Below are positions 1 through 7,835 of a stretch of 36,504 bases of DNA, piece after piece. The stretch comes from DTDX01 sp964608455 (GTDB lineage Archaea > Thermoproteota > Bathyarchaeia > 40CM-2-53-6 > DTDX01): contig CAZSNM010000012.1 of assembly GCA_964608455.1 (NCBI GenBank), positions 1 through 36,504 on the forward strand, in the 5' to 3' direction. The position numbers were made by a program, and so were the translations under genes. The notes below the pieces were generated by a model. It saw nothing but the letters and a program-made list of their open reading frames with translations. It was not told where the DNA came from and did not search any database. Positions within the stretch are counted from its first letter, which is position 1. The number at the start of each line of letters is the position of its first letter.

Positions 1-1048
1 TATCTGGAACTCCTATTTCTATTTCTCTATCGAATCTTCCAGGTCTTCTTAAAGCTGGATCAATAGCATTAGGTCTATTAGTAGCACCTATAACAACAAC
101 TTGACCCCTAGATTTTAAACCATCCATTAAAGCTAAAAGTTGAGCTACAACCCTTCTTTCAACTTCTCCAGTAACCTCCTCCCTTTTAGGCGCTATAGCA
201 TCCAACTCATCAATAAAAATAATACTTGGCGCTTTTTGTTCAGCTTCTTGAAATATTTCTCTAAGCCTGGCCTCAGATTCACCATAAAATTTACTCATAA
301 TTTCTGGACCTGAAATATCGATAAAATGAGCATCAGTTTCATTTGCTACAGCCTTTGCTATTAATGTTTTTCCTGTTCCAGGAGGTCCATAAAGTAAAAC
401 CCCTTTAGGCGGTTCTATACCAAGCTTTTCAAAAAGCTCAGGATGCCTTAAAGGCAATTCAACCATTTCTCTTATTCTTTGAATTTGCTCTCCTAAACCG
501 CCTATATCTTCATAGGTTACTTTAGGTATTTTTCTTACAGCTTCTGCAGGCCTTTCTGAAACTTCAATTACAGTATTTTGCGTTACTATAACCGCATCAG
601 CTCTTGGTCTAACTTCAACAACAATAAATTCGATCGGTGTTCCAAATAAAGTTAATCTAATTCTATCTCCTTCAACTAAAGGAAGAGACTCCAAAACTCT
701 ACTTAAATATTCTTCAACACCGCTTATTATAATGGGTTCCACAGGCGCTAAAACAATTCTTGAAGCTTCTTTACCTTCAATCTTTTTAATTTCAACTTTA
801 TCATCTATTCCAACTTTAGCGTTAAGCCTTATTGTTCCATCGATTCTAATGATGTCTTTCTCTCTATCTTCAGGATAGCTTGGCATAGCTTTAGCTACAG
901 TTCTGCGTTTACCTTTAATTTCAATTAGATCTCCAGGGCTAAGGTTAAGCTTTTCCATAACTTGAGGTGGAAGCCTAGCTAAGCCTCTTCCAGCATCCCG
1001 TTTAAAAGCTTCAGCAACCCTTAAGGTTACTTTCGATTCTTCGCTCAA
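1..1048 (-). CDS. CDC48/VCP-type AAA+ ATPase, N-terminal part (runs off the window)
   Basis: Archaeal homologue of p97/VCP, an unfoldase that extracts and remodels proteins. About 349 codons are visible. The first ~185 residues are the N domain (double-psi barrel type, starting MSEESKVTLRVAEA). The D1 AAA module follows with Walker A GPPGTGKT, Walker B IIFIDELDAI and the arginine-finger segment RRPGRFDREIEIG just before the window edge. The second AAA module lies outside. The start is a TTG at 1048 with GGAGG (1058-1062) nine bases upstream; no better start lies nearby. The gene is divergent from the methyltransferase at 1176, and the 127-bp AT-rich gap must hold both promoters. The family assignment is secure; the cut-off is the window edge, not a mutation. 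Confidence 0.95.
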   Translation of the reverse strand, partial: MSEESKVTLRVAEAFKRDAGRGLARLPPQVMEKLNLSPGDLIEIKGKRRTVAKAMPSYPEDREKDIIRIDGTIRLNAKVGIDDKVEIKKIEGKEASRIVLAPVEPIIISGVEEYLSRVLESLPLVEGDRIRLTLFGTPIEFIVVEVRPRADAVIVTQNTVIEVSERPAEAVRKIPKVTYEDIGGLGEQIQRIREMVELPLRHPELFEKLGIEPPKGVLLYGPPGTGKTLIAKAVANETDAHFIDISGPEIMSKFYGESEARLREIFQEAEQKAPSIIFIDELDAIAPKREEVTGEVERRVVAQLLALMDGLKSRGQVVVIGATNRPNAIDPALRRPGRFDREIEIGVPD

Positions 1049-1175
1049 AAATATTTTCCTCCAAAAACAAAAATCACTTTTTAAATAGATGTTCTAACCT
1101 ATTAATTTTTCTTTTTCCTTATTTTAAAAAACTAAATATTTGTTTTTATTCAAGTTTAATTTAGGTTGATTTAAA

Positions 1176-2057
1176 ATGCGGAAAAGCAGAATTTTAGCTA
1201 GTGTTGCTGAAAAAGTGCTTTCTAAAGAAGAAGCTGCTACCATAATTAAAGGAATGGATATTATTGGAGATATAGCTATCTTAAAGATTCCTTCAACTCT
1301 TGAAGGTAAAGAAACTATTTTAGCTGAAGCTTTGCTTAAAGAAGCTCCATATATAAAAACAGTTTTTATGCAAACAGAACCAACAAAAGGTGATTATCGT
1401 CTTAAAAAATTGAAATGGCTTGCTGGAGAAAAAAAATCTGTAACCATTCATAAAGAGTATGGATGCTTATTTAAGGTTGATGTTGAGAAAGCTTTTTTTT
1501 CACCTAGATTAAGTTTTGAAAGAAAAAGAATAGCTGATTTTGTTAAAAACAATCCTGTAACTTCTAACGAAACAATAATAAATTTATTTGCTGGAGTAGG
1601 ATGCTTCTCAATTTTAATAGCTAAATTCAATCCTTTAGTTAAGATTTTTTCAATAGATTTAAATCCTAACGCTGTACAATATATGGTGGAAAATATTTTT
1701 TTAAATAAAGTTCGAGGAAAAGTTATTGCAGTTTTAAGTGAAGCTAGAAGAATTGTAAATGAATTTTTCTTAAATAAAGCTGATCGAGTTTTAATGCCTT
1801 TACCTGAAAAAGCATTTGAATTTCTTGATGTAAGCGTTTCAGCTTTAAAACCATTAGGAGGTTACATTCATTATCAAGATTTTATTCAATCTGTTAAAGA
1901 AAAAGAAGCTATAAAAAAAGCTGAAGAAAAAGTTTCAAGAAAACTTAAAGAATTAAATATCGATTTTCAATTTGTTGGAGGAAGAATTATTAAAAATGTT
2001 GCACCCTATAAATTTCAAATAGCTTTAGACATTAAAGTTTCTTCAAAAAATATTTAA
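1176..2057 (+). CDS. Trm5/Taw2-family tRNA guanine-37 methyltransferase
   Basis: Class I SAM-dependent methyltransferase of the archaeal Trm5 family, which makes m1G37 next to the anticodon; the related Taw2 acts in wybutosine synthesis. Family features seen: FSPRLSFER at residues 108-116, the SAM motif NLFAGVGCFS near 136, DLNPNA at 161-166, and a C-terminal segment GRIIKNVAPYKFQIALDIKV typical of the family. At the catalytic loop, where Trm5 proteins often carry an N-x-P type motif, this one reads MPLP (207-210). At 293 residues it lacks most of the N-terminal D1 domain of long Trm5 forms. It stands alone downstream of the divergent CDC48 promoter region. Trm5 is more likely than Taw2, but that choice is inference. 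Confidence 0.85.
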   Translation: MRKSRILASVAEKVLSKEEAATIIKGMDIIGDIAILKIPSTLEGKETILAEALLKEAPYIKTVFMQTEPTKGDYRLKKLKWLAGEKKSVTIHKEYGCLFKVDVEKAFFSPRLSFERKRIADFVKNNPVTSNETIINLFAGVGCFSILIAKFNPLVKIFSIDLNPNAVQYMVENIFLNKVRGKVIAVLSEARRIVNEFFLNKADRVLMPLPEKAFEFLDVSVSALKPLGGYIHYQDFIQSVKEKEAIKKAEEKVSRKLKELNIDFQFVGGRIIKNVAPYKFQIALDIKVSSKNI

Positions 2058-2067
2058 AGTTTTAATT

Positions 2068-2490
2068 TTAACTTGTATATTTCATTTCAGAGCTTTCTTT
2101 AGGTTTAAATTGTTGAGAAGGTAAAAGCGATGGTAAAGGTGGTGGAACACCTATAATTTTAGAAATAACTACTGCTTCAGCAATTGAGGCTCCTGAAATT
2201 GCTTGAATAAGCTCCGTAGGCAAAGGCTTTTTTTCTTTATATTTTTCCAAAACCTTTTCTATATCATTTTTATCTCCTGAAACATATCCTATCCCCTTTA
2301 ATGTAATGTAAGCTATTGGAGGAGTAAAGTTTATTGAAAAAATAAATGGGCTTTCAATTAATTCATCTGCTTTCTTTTCTAATCCAAGAATATTAATGTT
2401 TACTGAAATTTGAATTTGAGATGGAAAAGGTTCATTTATTTTCCAAAATCTTTCTCCAGAAACTTGAGTTATATAAATGTTAACCTTCAA
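2068..2490 (-). CDS. Conserved archaeal protein of unknown function, possibly SecB-like fold
   Basis: A 140-residue soluble protein. The N-terminal ~85 residues alternate hydrophobic and polar residues as beta strands do, and include SINFTPPIAYITLKGIGYVSGD. A helical stretch follows (about 87-118), then a proline-rich tail with IGVPPPLPSLLPSQQF. This strand-then-helix-then-PPPLP layout resembles the SecB-like small proteins found in some archaea, but that is recall, not proof. There is no signal peptide or membrane segment. It is convergent with the methyltransferase (10-bp gap) and divergent from the CoA-binding protein at 2543. Confidence 0.6.
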   Translation of the reverse strand: MKVNIYITQVSGERFWKINEPFPSQIQISVNINILGLEKKADELIESPFIFSINFTPPIAYITLKGIGYVSGDKNDIEKVLEKYKEKKPLPTELIQAISGASIAEAVVISKIIGVPPPLPSLLPSQQFKPKESSEMKYTS

Positions 2491-2542
2491 TTTTTAATAT
2501 CACCCTTTCATAATTAAATTATTGTTTGAAGGAAGGATTTAA

Positions 2543-2989
2543 ATGGTAAGCGAAATATTAAAGGTTTTAAGCCGTAAACCTGCTGTTGCTATTGTTGGTT
2601 TATCTAGAAATCCAGAAAAATATAGCTATAAAGTAGCAATGTATTTAAAGGAAAATGGATTTAAAATAGTTCCAGTAAACCCTAATGCTAAAGAAATTTT
2701 AAATGAAAACTCTTATGAATCGCTTTTAAAAATTCCTTTAGAACTTCAAAAAGAAATTGAAATAATTGATGTTTTTAGACCGCCTGAAGCAGTTTTAGAA
2801 GTGGTAGAGGAAGCTGTAAAACTTAAAGAAAAAAATGATAACTTAAAAGTTTTTTGGATGCAACCTGGTGCAGTTAATGAAAAAGCTAAAGAAATAGCTG
2901 AAAAAGCAGGATTTAAAGTTATAGCTGGAACTTGCATAATGGCTGTTCATAAAAAATTTAAAGATAAACTTTTAAATTTAATAAAATGA
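2543..2989 (+). CDS. CoA-binding domain protein (YccU-like)
   Basis: A 148-residue Rossmann-fold protein of the small CoA-binding family, the same domain that begins succinyl-CoA synthetase alpha and NDP-forming acyl-CoA synthetases. It shows AIVGLSRNPEKYSYKVAMYL near the start, FKIVPVNPNAKEI, the DVFRPPEAV segment, VFWMQPGAVNEKA and the family's terminal cysteine segment AGTCIMAVH. No catalytic domain is attached, so it may be a CoA or nucleotide binder. The ATG at 2543 has GGAAGG upstream. The stop overlaps the next gene's start (ATGA at 2986-2989), so the two are translationally coupled with a CofE-like protein. Confidence 0.88.
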   Translation: MVSEILKVLSRKPAVAIVGLSRNPEKYSYKVAMYLKENGFKIVPVNPNAKEILNENSYESLLKIPLELQKEIEIIDVFRPPEAVLEVVEEAVKLKEKNDNLKVFWMQPGAVNEKAKEIAEKAGFKVIAGTCIMAVHKKFKDKLLNLIK

Positions 2990-3828
2990 AGTTTTATACA
3001 TTTGCTATTAAATGCTGTTATTGGCAGCCAAATTGCAATCTTTTAAATGAAATTAATAAAGAAGTTAGTAAAATTAAGCATTTTATTAAGGATGGAGATA
3101 TACTTGTTTTTTCAGAAAAAGCTTTATCAATTGCTTTAGGTTTAATTGTTGATGAAAACAAAATTAAACCAAGTTTTTCAGCTAAATTTTTAGCTAGATT
3201 TTGGATAAGGAAAATTTGGGGTTTTATTCTTGGTCCTTTATGCAGATTAAGCTGGAAAAACCTTTTACACATAAGAAATTATCCAATTAAGGAGGGAGCA
3301 GCCCATAAACAGCTTGCTATAAATTATGCAGGGTTAATCCAAGCTTTAAAAGTTTGGTCTGAAGGAGGCATAGATGTAACTAATCTTCCTTATGCTTATG
3401 CAGCTTTACCACTAAAAAACCCTGAAGAAATAGCTGAAAAAATACTTAACTCTTTAAAAGTAAATAAAAAAATTACTATTCTTATAGTGGATTCAGATAA
3501 AACCTTTACTTTTAAAAACATTCATTTTTCATCAAGAAAAACTTATGTTAAAGGTTTAATTAATTTAGGTCCATTAGCTTATATTATTGGAAGAATCTTT
3601 AAATTGAAAGCTAGATCAACACCTATAGCTTTAAAAGGAGTTAAATTAAGTTTAGAGGAAACTCTTCAAGCAGCTGCAATTTCAAATAAAGCTAGAAAGT
3701 TTGGAGCTGGAAAAACAATTTGGGAAGCATCTGAACATTTTAAAACAGGGTTAACAAATATAACATGGGATATGCTTAAGAAAATTCCTCATTACCCAAT
3801 TGTTTTAGTTAGAAAAGTTAAGGTTTAA
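2986..3828 (+). CDS. Coenzyme F420-0:L-glutamate ligase-like protein (CofE family, divergent)
   Basis: Resembles the archaeal CofE-like group that adds glutamate to F420-0. Recognisable parts are DGDILVFSEKALSIALG near residues 36-53, a middle segment INLGPLAYIIGRIFKLKARS, then STPIALKGVKLSLEETLQAA, and a C-terminal GAGKTIWEASEHF...LTNITWDMLKKIPHYPIVLVRK. Canonical CofE has a different metal-site pattern, so this is probably the second subfamily annotated as 'F420-0:gamma-glutamyl ligase', whose activity is uncertain. It overlaps the CoA-binding gene by 4 bp and the convergent CitG-like gene by 11 bp. An FrhB-type protein 2.5 kb away makes F420 use in this organism plausible. Confidence 0.7.
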   Translation: MKFYTFAIKCCYWQPNCNLLNEINKEVSKIKHFIKDGDILVFSEKALSIALGLIVDENKIKPSFSAKFLARFWIRKIWGFILGPLCRLSWKNLLHIRNYPIKEGAAHKQLAINYAGLIQALKVWSEGGIDVTNLPYAYAALPLKNPEEIAEKILNSLKVNKKITILIVDSDKTFTFKNIHFSSRKTYVKGLINLGPLAYIIGRIFKLKARSTPIALKGVKLSLEETLQAAAISNKARKFGAGKTIWEASEHFKTGLTNITWDMLKKIPHYPIVLVRKVKV

Positions 3829-4777
3829 CACCTTTTAAAATTGCTATAGCTAAAATTGAGGAAATTAAATCTGCTGTAGAACCTGGATTAAGCTTACCCT
3901 TATATTTAGCTAATTCCTCATCAAACTTAAAAACAAGTTTTTTTCCCTCAATTGTTTTTAATCCACCGGCTTCAAGAACTTCTTTAGCTTTTTTAGAAAC
4001 TTCAATTGCTTTTTCAACACCAACCTTTCTAATTATTAAAGTATCGTAAACCTCAGATAAAACTTTAAGGTAAGTATTAACTATTGCAATGTTTAAATCT
4101 TTAGATTCATTTAATTCATTTATAAAAAATGGGAGACCAAGCTCAAATGTAATTTTAAAATTTTCAACCCACTCTAAGGAAATGGAATCATAGCTTGAAG
4201 AAAACTTTAATATTTCAAAAAGCGATATTTTCTTTTCAATTATTTCATTTAGTGAAGATTCATTTTTTACATCAAGAAATTTAGATTTTCCAAGACCACC
4301 AGGTTTAGCTAAATTTATAGCTTTATAAACATTTATAGCATCCATAAATGTTGAGGATTCAGCTATCAACTTTAAATTTTTTCTTAAAATTTCTTCATTA
4401 AATTCTCCATCAGCTAATGTTTTTCCAGCTGCAGCTGCTATAGGCATTAAAAGCATAATTGTACCTAGGCTTGTATTTCCTCCAGAATGCCATGCTTTAA
4501 CTCTTTCAACCCCCTCTTTAATTAACTCTCCAATATTCAAGCTGGAAAAGCTTAGTTTCCCTAAAGAAATTAAAAATCCTCTATAAGCTGCTTTATTCCA
4601 GCAAGGATTTAAAGCTACAGCAGAAGCAAGAAAATGCTCAAATTTTGTATCAAAAAAATCTCTTGTTCTATGAACATTGCCTGGTTTAGGATAAGCGCTT
4701 ACTTCTAAAAGCATAGCTAATTGAAGGCTTTGCGCTATATAATTTCTTTTTTCCTCATAATCTTCAAAATTTTTCAA
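3818..4777 (-). CDS. Triphosphoribosyl-dephospho-CoA synthase family protein (CitG/MdcB-like)
   Basis: A 319-residue all-helical protein of the CitG family. Bacterial members join dephospho-CoA and ATP to make the prosthetic-group precursor of citrate lyase or malonate decarboxylase. Typical motifs: ALLLEVSAYPKPGNVHR-type segment at residues 22-37, the aspartate/histidine region DTKFEHFLASAVAL, and HSGGNTSLGTIMLLMPIAAAAG. No lyase or decarboxylase subunit is in the window, so the substrate pathway is unknown. Position beside CoA-binding and CofE-like genes suggests a cofactor role (inference). The start ATG at 4777 follows an AT-rich leader; the gene is divergent from the zinc-ribbon gene. 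Confidence 0.85.
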   Translation of the reverse strand: MKNFEDYEEKRNYIAQSLQLAMLLEVSAYPKPGNVHRTRDFFDTKFEHFLASAVALNPCWNKAAYRGFLISLGKLSFSSLNIGELIKEGVERVKAWHSGGNTSLGTIMLLMPIAAAAGKTLADGEFNEEILRKNLKLIAESSTFMDAINVYKAINLAKPGGLGKSKFLDVKNESSLNEIIEKKISLFEILKFSSSYDSISLEWVENFKITFELGLPFFINELNESKDLNIAIVNTYLKVLSEVYDTLIIRKVGVEKAIEVSKKAKEVLEAGGLKTIEGKKLVFKFDEELAKYKGKLNPGSTADLISSILAIAILKGVKP

Positions 4778-4908
4778 GCTAAACCACTTTAATTTCTGCT
4801 TTACATCTCATATTTTATCTTCCTTTTTAAAAAAGATTTAAAGAAAAGAAAGTAAAATTAATTAATATCAAAAAATTCAATTTATTTTGTATGGTGAATC
4901 AAAATTTG

Positions 4909-5187
4909 ATGAAGCATTGTCCAGGAATCAAAACTCTTACAGAACCTAAAATAATAATTCGAACTTGCCCAGCTTGCGGAGGCGAAGTTGAATTTTTTAG
5001 CGATGAAACTGAAGCTCAATGTCCTGAATGCGGTCGAACACTTCATATAGAGGCTTCTCCTTCATGCGTTGTTTGGTGTCAATATGCATTTCAATGCATA
5101 TCTGATTTAAAAGAAAGAAAGCTTATATCTCCTTCAAGAGCTGAACAACTTGAAAAAATAGCTAAAAAGGCAAGGGAAAAACCTTAA
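4909..5187 (+). CDS. Small cysteine-rich zinc-ribbon protein, function unknown
   Basis: A 92-residue protein with eight or more cysteines in a fixed order: HCPG at the start, CPACGGEVEFF, CPECGR, then CVVWCQYAFQC. I recall this order from a widespread prokaryotic family of stand-alone or HD-phosphohydrolase-linked zinc proteins beginning MKCPGQDT. A C-terminal helix (about 60-92) is basic. I prefer the ATG at 4909 over the in-frame ATG at 4891 because GGTGA (4893-4897) is spaced correctly for 4909 and because it restores the family N-terminus M-K-x-C-P-G. The next gene, a PP-loop tRNA-modification type enzyme, lies 90 bp downstream on the same strand. No function is claimed. Confidence 0.8.
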   Translation: MKHCPGIKTLTEPKIIIRTCPACGGEVEFFSDETEAQCPECGRTLHIEASPSCVVWCQYAFQCISDLKERKLISPSRAEQLEKIAKKAREKP

Positions 5188-5277
5188 TTTAAATCCATCC
5201 TATTTTTTTTATTTTTAAAGGAATTTAAAATTTTAAAATCATTAATAGTTATTCAACAAAAAGAGGGAAATCTAAAA

Positions 5278-6288
5278 TTGCTAGCTAAAACTAAATGCAA
5301 AATTAAAGCATTAGGATTACTTTCTGGTGGTTTAGATAGCATTTTAGCTACTAAACTTATGCTGGAACAAGGAATTGAAGTTATTGCTGTAAATTTTACT
5401 TCACCCTTTTGTCTTTGCAATACTAAAGGAAAATGTCATGCTATTGAAGTTGCTAAAAAATTTAATATTCCAATTAAGATAGTGCCTAAAGGAAAAGATT
5501 ATCTTAAAATTTTAAGAAATCCAAAATATGGTTATGGTTCAGGAATGAATCCTTGCATAGATTGCAGAATTTATATGCTGAAAAAAGCTAAAGCTTTAGC
5601 TAAAAAACTTGGAGCTAAATTTATTTTTACAGGGGAAGTTCTTGATGAAAGACCTATGTCTCAACATTTTAAAGCTTTAAAAATTATAGAGAGGGAAGCT
5701 GGATTAGAAAATAAAATAGTTAGACCTTTATCTGCAAAGCTTCTTCCAGAAACTGAAGCTGAAAAAAAAGGTTGGGTTGATAGAAGCAAACTTTTAGCTA
5801 TTCGGGGTAGAAGCAGAAAACCTCAAATACAACTTGCTAAAGAAAAAAATATTACTGATTATCCATGTCCTTCAGGCGGATGCCTACTCACCTATAAGGA
5901 ATTCGCTAATAAATTTAAGGATTTAATTCAAAACAAGAAAAGAATAAGCTTAAATGATATATTGCTTCTTAAAATTGGTAGACACTTCAGATTTGGTAAA
6001 AACAAAATTATTGTTGGAAGAAATGAACAGGAAAATAATGAGCTTCTTAAATTAAAAAATAAATGGGATTATATATTTAATGTTCCAGGTTATGGAAGCC
6101 CAATAACGCTTTTGCAGGGTCCTAAAACTAAAGAAGCTATTAAAATAGCCGCTTCATTAACTGCTAGATATAGCGATGCTAAAACAAAAAATGAAGTTTT
6201 AGTTAATTATGGAAGAAACTCTTTTGATAAATCTATTATAGTTAAACCATGTTCAGATGAAGAAGCTTTAAAATTAAGAATTTATTAA
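5278..6288 (+). CDS. PP-loop ATPase, probable tRNA thiouridine synthase (MnmA/ThiI-like)
   Basis: N-type ATP pyrophosphatase of 336 residues. The PP-loop SGGLDS is at residues 16-21. FTSPFCLCNTKGKC adds a cysteine cluster, CIDCRIYMLKKA gives a C-x2-C pair near residue 100, and PCPSGGCLLT lies near 205. These are typical of 'tRNA 2-thiouridylase' homologues that thiolate uridine, often using an iron-sulfur cluster. No THUMP or PRC-barrel domain is obvious; the C-terminal ~120 residues are a separate lysine-rich domain containing RHFRFGKNKIIVGRNEQEN. The start is TTG 5278 after AGAGGGAAA; there is no ATG near the N-terminus. The exact tRNA position modified cannot be read from the sequence. Confidence 0.82.
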   Translation: MLAKTKCKIKALGLLSGGLDSILATKLMLEQGIEVIAVNFTSPFCLCNTKGKCHAIEVAKKFNIPIKIVPKGKDYLKILRNPKYGYGSGMNPCIDCRIYMLKKAKALAKKLGAKFIFTGEVLDERPMSQHFKALKIIEREAGLENKIVRPLSAKLLPETEAEKKGWVDRSKLLAIRGRSRKPQIQLAKEKNITDYPCPSGGCLLTYKEFANKFKDLIQNKKRISLNDILLLKIGRHFRFGKNKIIVGRNEQENNELLKLKNKWDYIFNVPGYGSPITLLQGPKTKEAIKIAASLTARYSDAKTKNEVLVNYGRNSFDKSIIVKPCSDEEALKLRIY

Positions 6289-6352
6289 TTTTATGGAAAA
6301 AGCTTAAATTCTTCATTATCTTGAAATTATTAAAAAGTTTGGAGGGTTTATT

Positions 6353-7438
6353 TTGCCTGAAAAACCAAAAATATTTGGAACATTAAATATTGAAGTTGTT
6401 AACGCTGGTTTATGCATGTATTGCGGTACATGCATTGCTTCATGCCCTGTTAACGTTATAGGTTATTCAGATGAAGAAAAACCTGTTTTAAAAGGAATAT
6501 GCTTTTTATGTGAGCTTTGCTATTATAGCTGCCCAAGAATTGAATTACCAATAAATGAAATTGAAATGAAAATTTTTGGTAGAGAAAGAACTCAAGAAGA
6601 AAGAGCTTTAGGAATATTTAAAGCAGCTTATGCAACTAAAGCATTAGATCCAGAAATTTTAAAAGTTTCTCAAGATGGAGGTGTAGCTACAACTCTTTTA
6701 CTTCAAGCTTTAGAAGATAAAATTGTAGATTATGCAATAGTAACTGGGGTTGATGAAAAAAAACCCTGGAAACCTACTCCATTAATTGCTTCTAAAAAAG
6801 AGGAGTTGCTAAAAGCAGCTGGATCAAAATATTCTCCTGGAGGAAGCGTTGGTGCTGTAGGAGATGCATGGATTGGATATCCTGAAGGAAAATTCGCTTA
6901 TGTTGGAATGCCATGCCAAATAGATGGTATAAGAAGAATGCAAACATCTCCAAAAGGAAATAATAAAATTGGAGAAAAAGTTAAATTTACAATAGGATTA
7001 TTCTGCTTTGAAAGTTATCGTTACCCTAAGCTTTTTGAAGAAAAAATTCAAAAAGCTCATGGAATAAACTTAAATAAAGTAACAAAAGTTGATATAAAAA
7101 ACAATATTTTAAAACTTTATGAAGGAGACAAAGTTGTTTATGAAGAAAATGTAAAAAACCTTAAAGATTTTATTGTTTCAGGATGCAATAAATGCCAAGA
7201 TTTTACAGGTGAATTAGCAGATATTTCTGTTGGGGCTGTTGGAGCCCCTGAAAAATGGTGTGCAGTACTTGTTAGAACTGAGCTTGGAGAAAAAATCTTT
7301 AAAAAAGCATGTGAAACAGGAAAGCTTGAAGCTAAACCTTTAGATGAAGCGGGATTAAAAATTATAACTAAAATTTCAGAAAGGAAAAAGCAGAGGGAAG
7401 CCCCATATATAAAATTTGTTGTAACAGAAAAAATTTAG
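6353..7438 (+). CDS. FrhB/FdhB-family F420-type flavo-iron-sulfur protein
   Basis: A 361-residue member of the coenzyme F420 hydrogenase/dehydrogenase beta-subunit family, which shuttles electrons between F420 (or another partner) and Fe-S clusters through FAD. The N-terminus carries two [4Fe-4S] sets: C21-C24-C27-C31 and C50-C53-C56-C60. Family segments follow: VSQDGGVATTLLLQAL, VGMPCQIDGIRRMQ, IGLFCFESY and SGCNKCQDFTGELADISVGAVG. The start is TTG 6353 behind a strong GGAGGG (6341-6346). It converges on the [NiFe]-hydrogenase operon, so it could serve as its electron partner, but it is not co-transcribed. Family members also serve formate dehydrogenase, sulfite reductase and others; the substrate is not assignable. 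Confidence 0.9.
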   Translation: MPEKPKIFGTLNIEVVNAGLCMYCGTCIASCPVNVIGYSDEEKPVLKGICFLCELCYYSCPRIELPINEIEMKIFGRERTQEERALGIFKAAYATKALDPEILKVSQDGGVATTLLLQALEDKIVDYAIVTGVDEKKPWKPTPLIASKKEELLKAAGSKYSPGGSVGAVGDAWIGYPEGKFAYVGMPCQIDGIRRMQTSPKGNNKIGEKVKFTIGLFCFESYRYPKLFEEKIQKAHGINLNKVTKVDIKNNILKLYEGDKVVYEENVKNLKDFIVSGCNKCQDFTGELADISVGAVGAPEKWCAVLVRTELGEKIFKKACETGKLEAKPLDEAGLKIITKISERKKQREAPYIKFVVTEKI

Positions 7439-7459
7439 TTTTTCTTTTTAATTTTTTTA
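7439..7459 (+). terminator. Oligo-T tract after the FrhB-type gene
   Basis: Three consecutive T runs directly after the TAG stop at 7438, in a 58-bp gap between convergent genes. Archaeal RNA polymerase terminates on such T tracts without a hairpin. The assignment is by base composition and position only. Confidence 0.45.
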
Positions 7460-7496
7460 AAAAAGAATTTGGTTTTAAAAGATTAAATCAGCTTCT

Positions 7497-7835
7497 TCAT
7501 TTTATTATGGTTGATTTTCTATCAAAGTAAACAGTTTCAAAGTTTTGCGTTAACTCTATAGCTTTAGTTGGGCATACTTCTTCGCATTGTTGACATCTAG
7601 TGCATCTATCAAGATAAAAGATTGGTCTTTTTCCTTTTTCATCAACGCTCATTTCTATTGTTTCTGATGGGCAAGCTCTAAAGCATAATCCGCAGCCAAT
7701 GCATTTCTCTCTAAAAAACCTTAATTCCCCTCTAAAGCCTTCTGGTAAATGAACTTTCTCTCTTTCCTTAAATGGATAAAGGATTGTTGCTCTTTTCTTA
7801 AATATATGCTTAAGAAGAAGAGGAGTTATGGACAT
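7497..7835 (-). CDS. Two-[4Fe-4S] ferredoxin subunit of a group 4 [NiFe]-hydrogenase (NuoI-like)
   Basis: A 112-residue protein with two ferredoxin motifs: CIGCGLCFRACP and CTRCQQCEEVCP. The N-terminal MSITPLLLKHIFKKRATILYPF is the NuoI/EchF/MbhN type of amphipathic leader that docks on the catalytic subunits. It would pass electrons between the small-subunit proximal cluster and soluble ferredoxin. It is the last gene of the hydrogenase operon and overlaps the large-subunit gene by 10 bp; its own GGAGGGG lies inside the end of that gene. Both clusters appear complete. The context makes the hydrogenase assignment stronger than the sequence alone. Confidence 0.9.
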   Translation of the reverse strand: MSITPLLLKHIFKKRATILYPFKEREKVHLPEGFRGELRFFREKCIGCGLCFRACPSETIEMSVDEKGKRPIFYLDRCTRCQQCEEVCPTKAIELTQNFETVYFDRKSTIIK

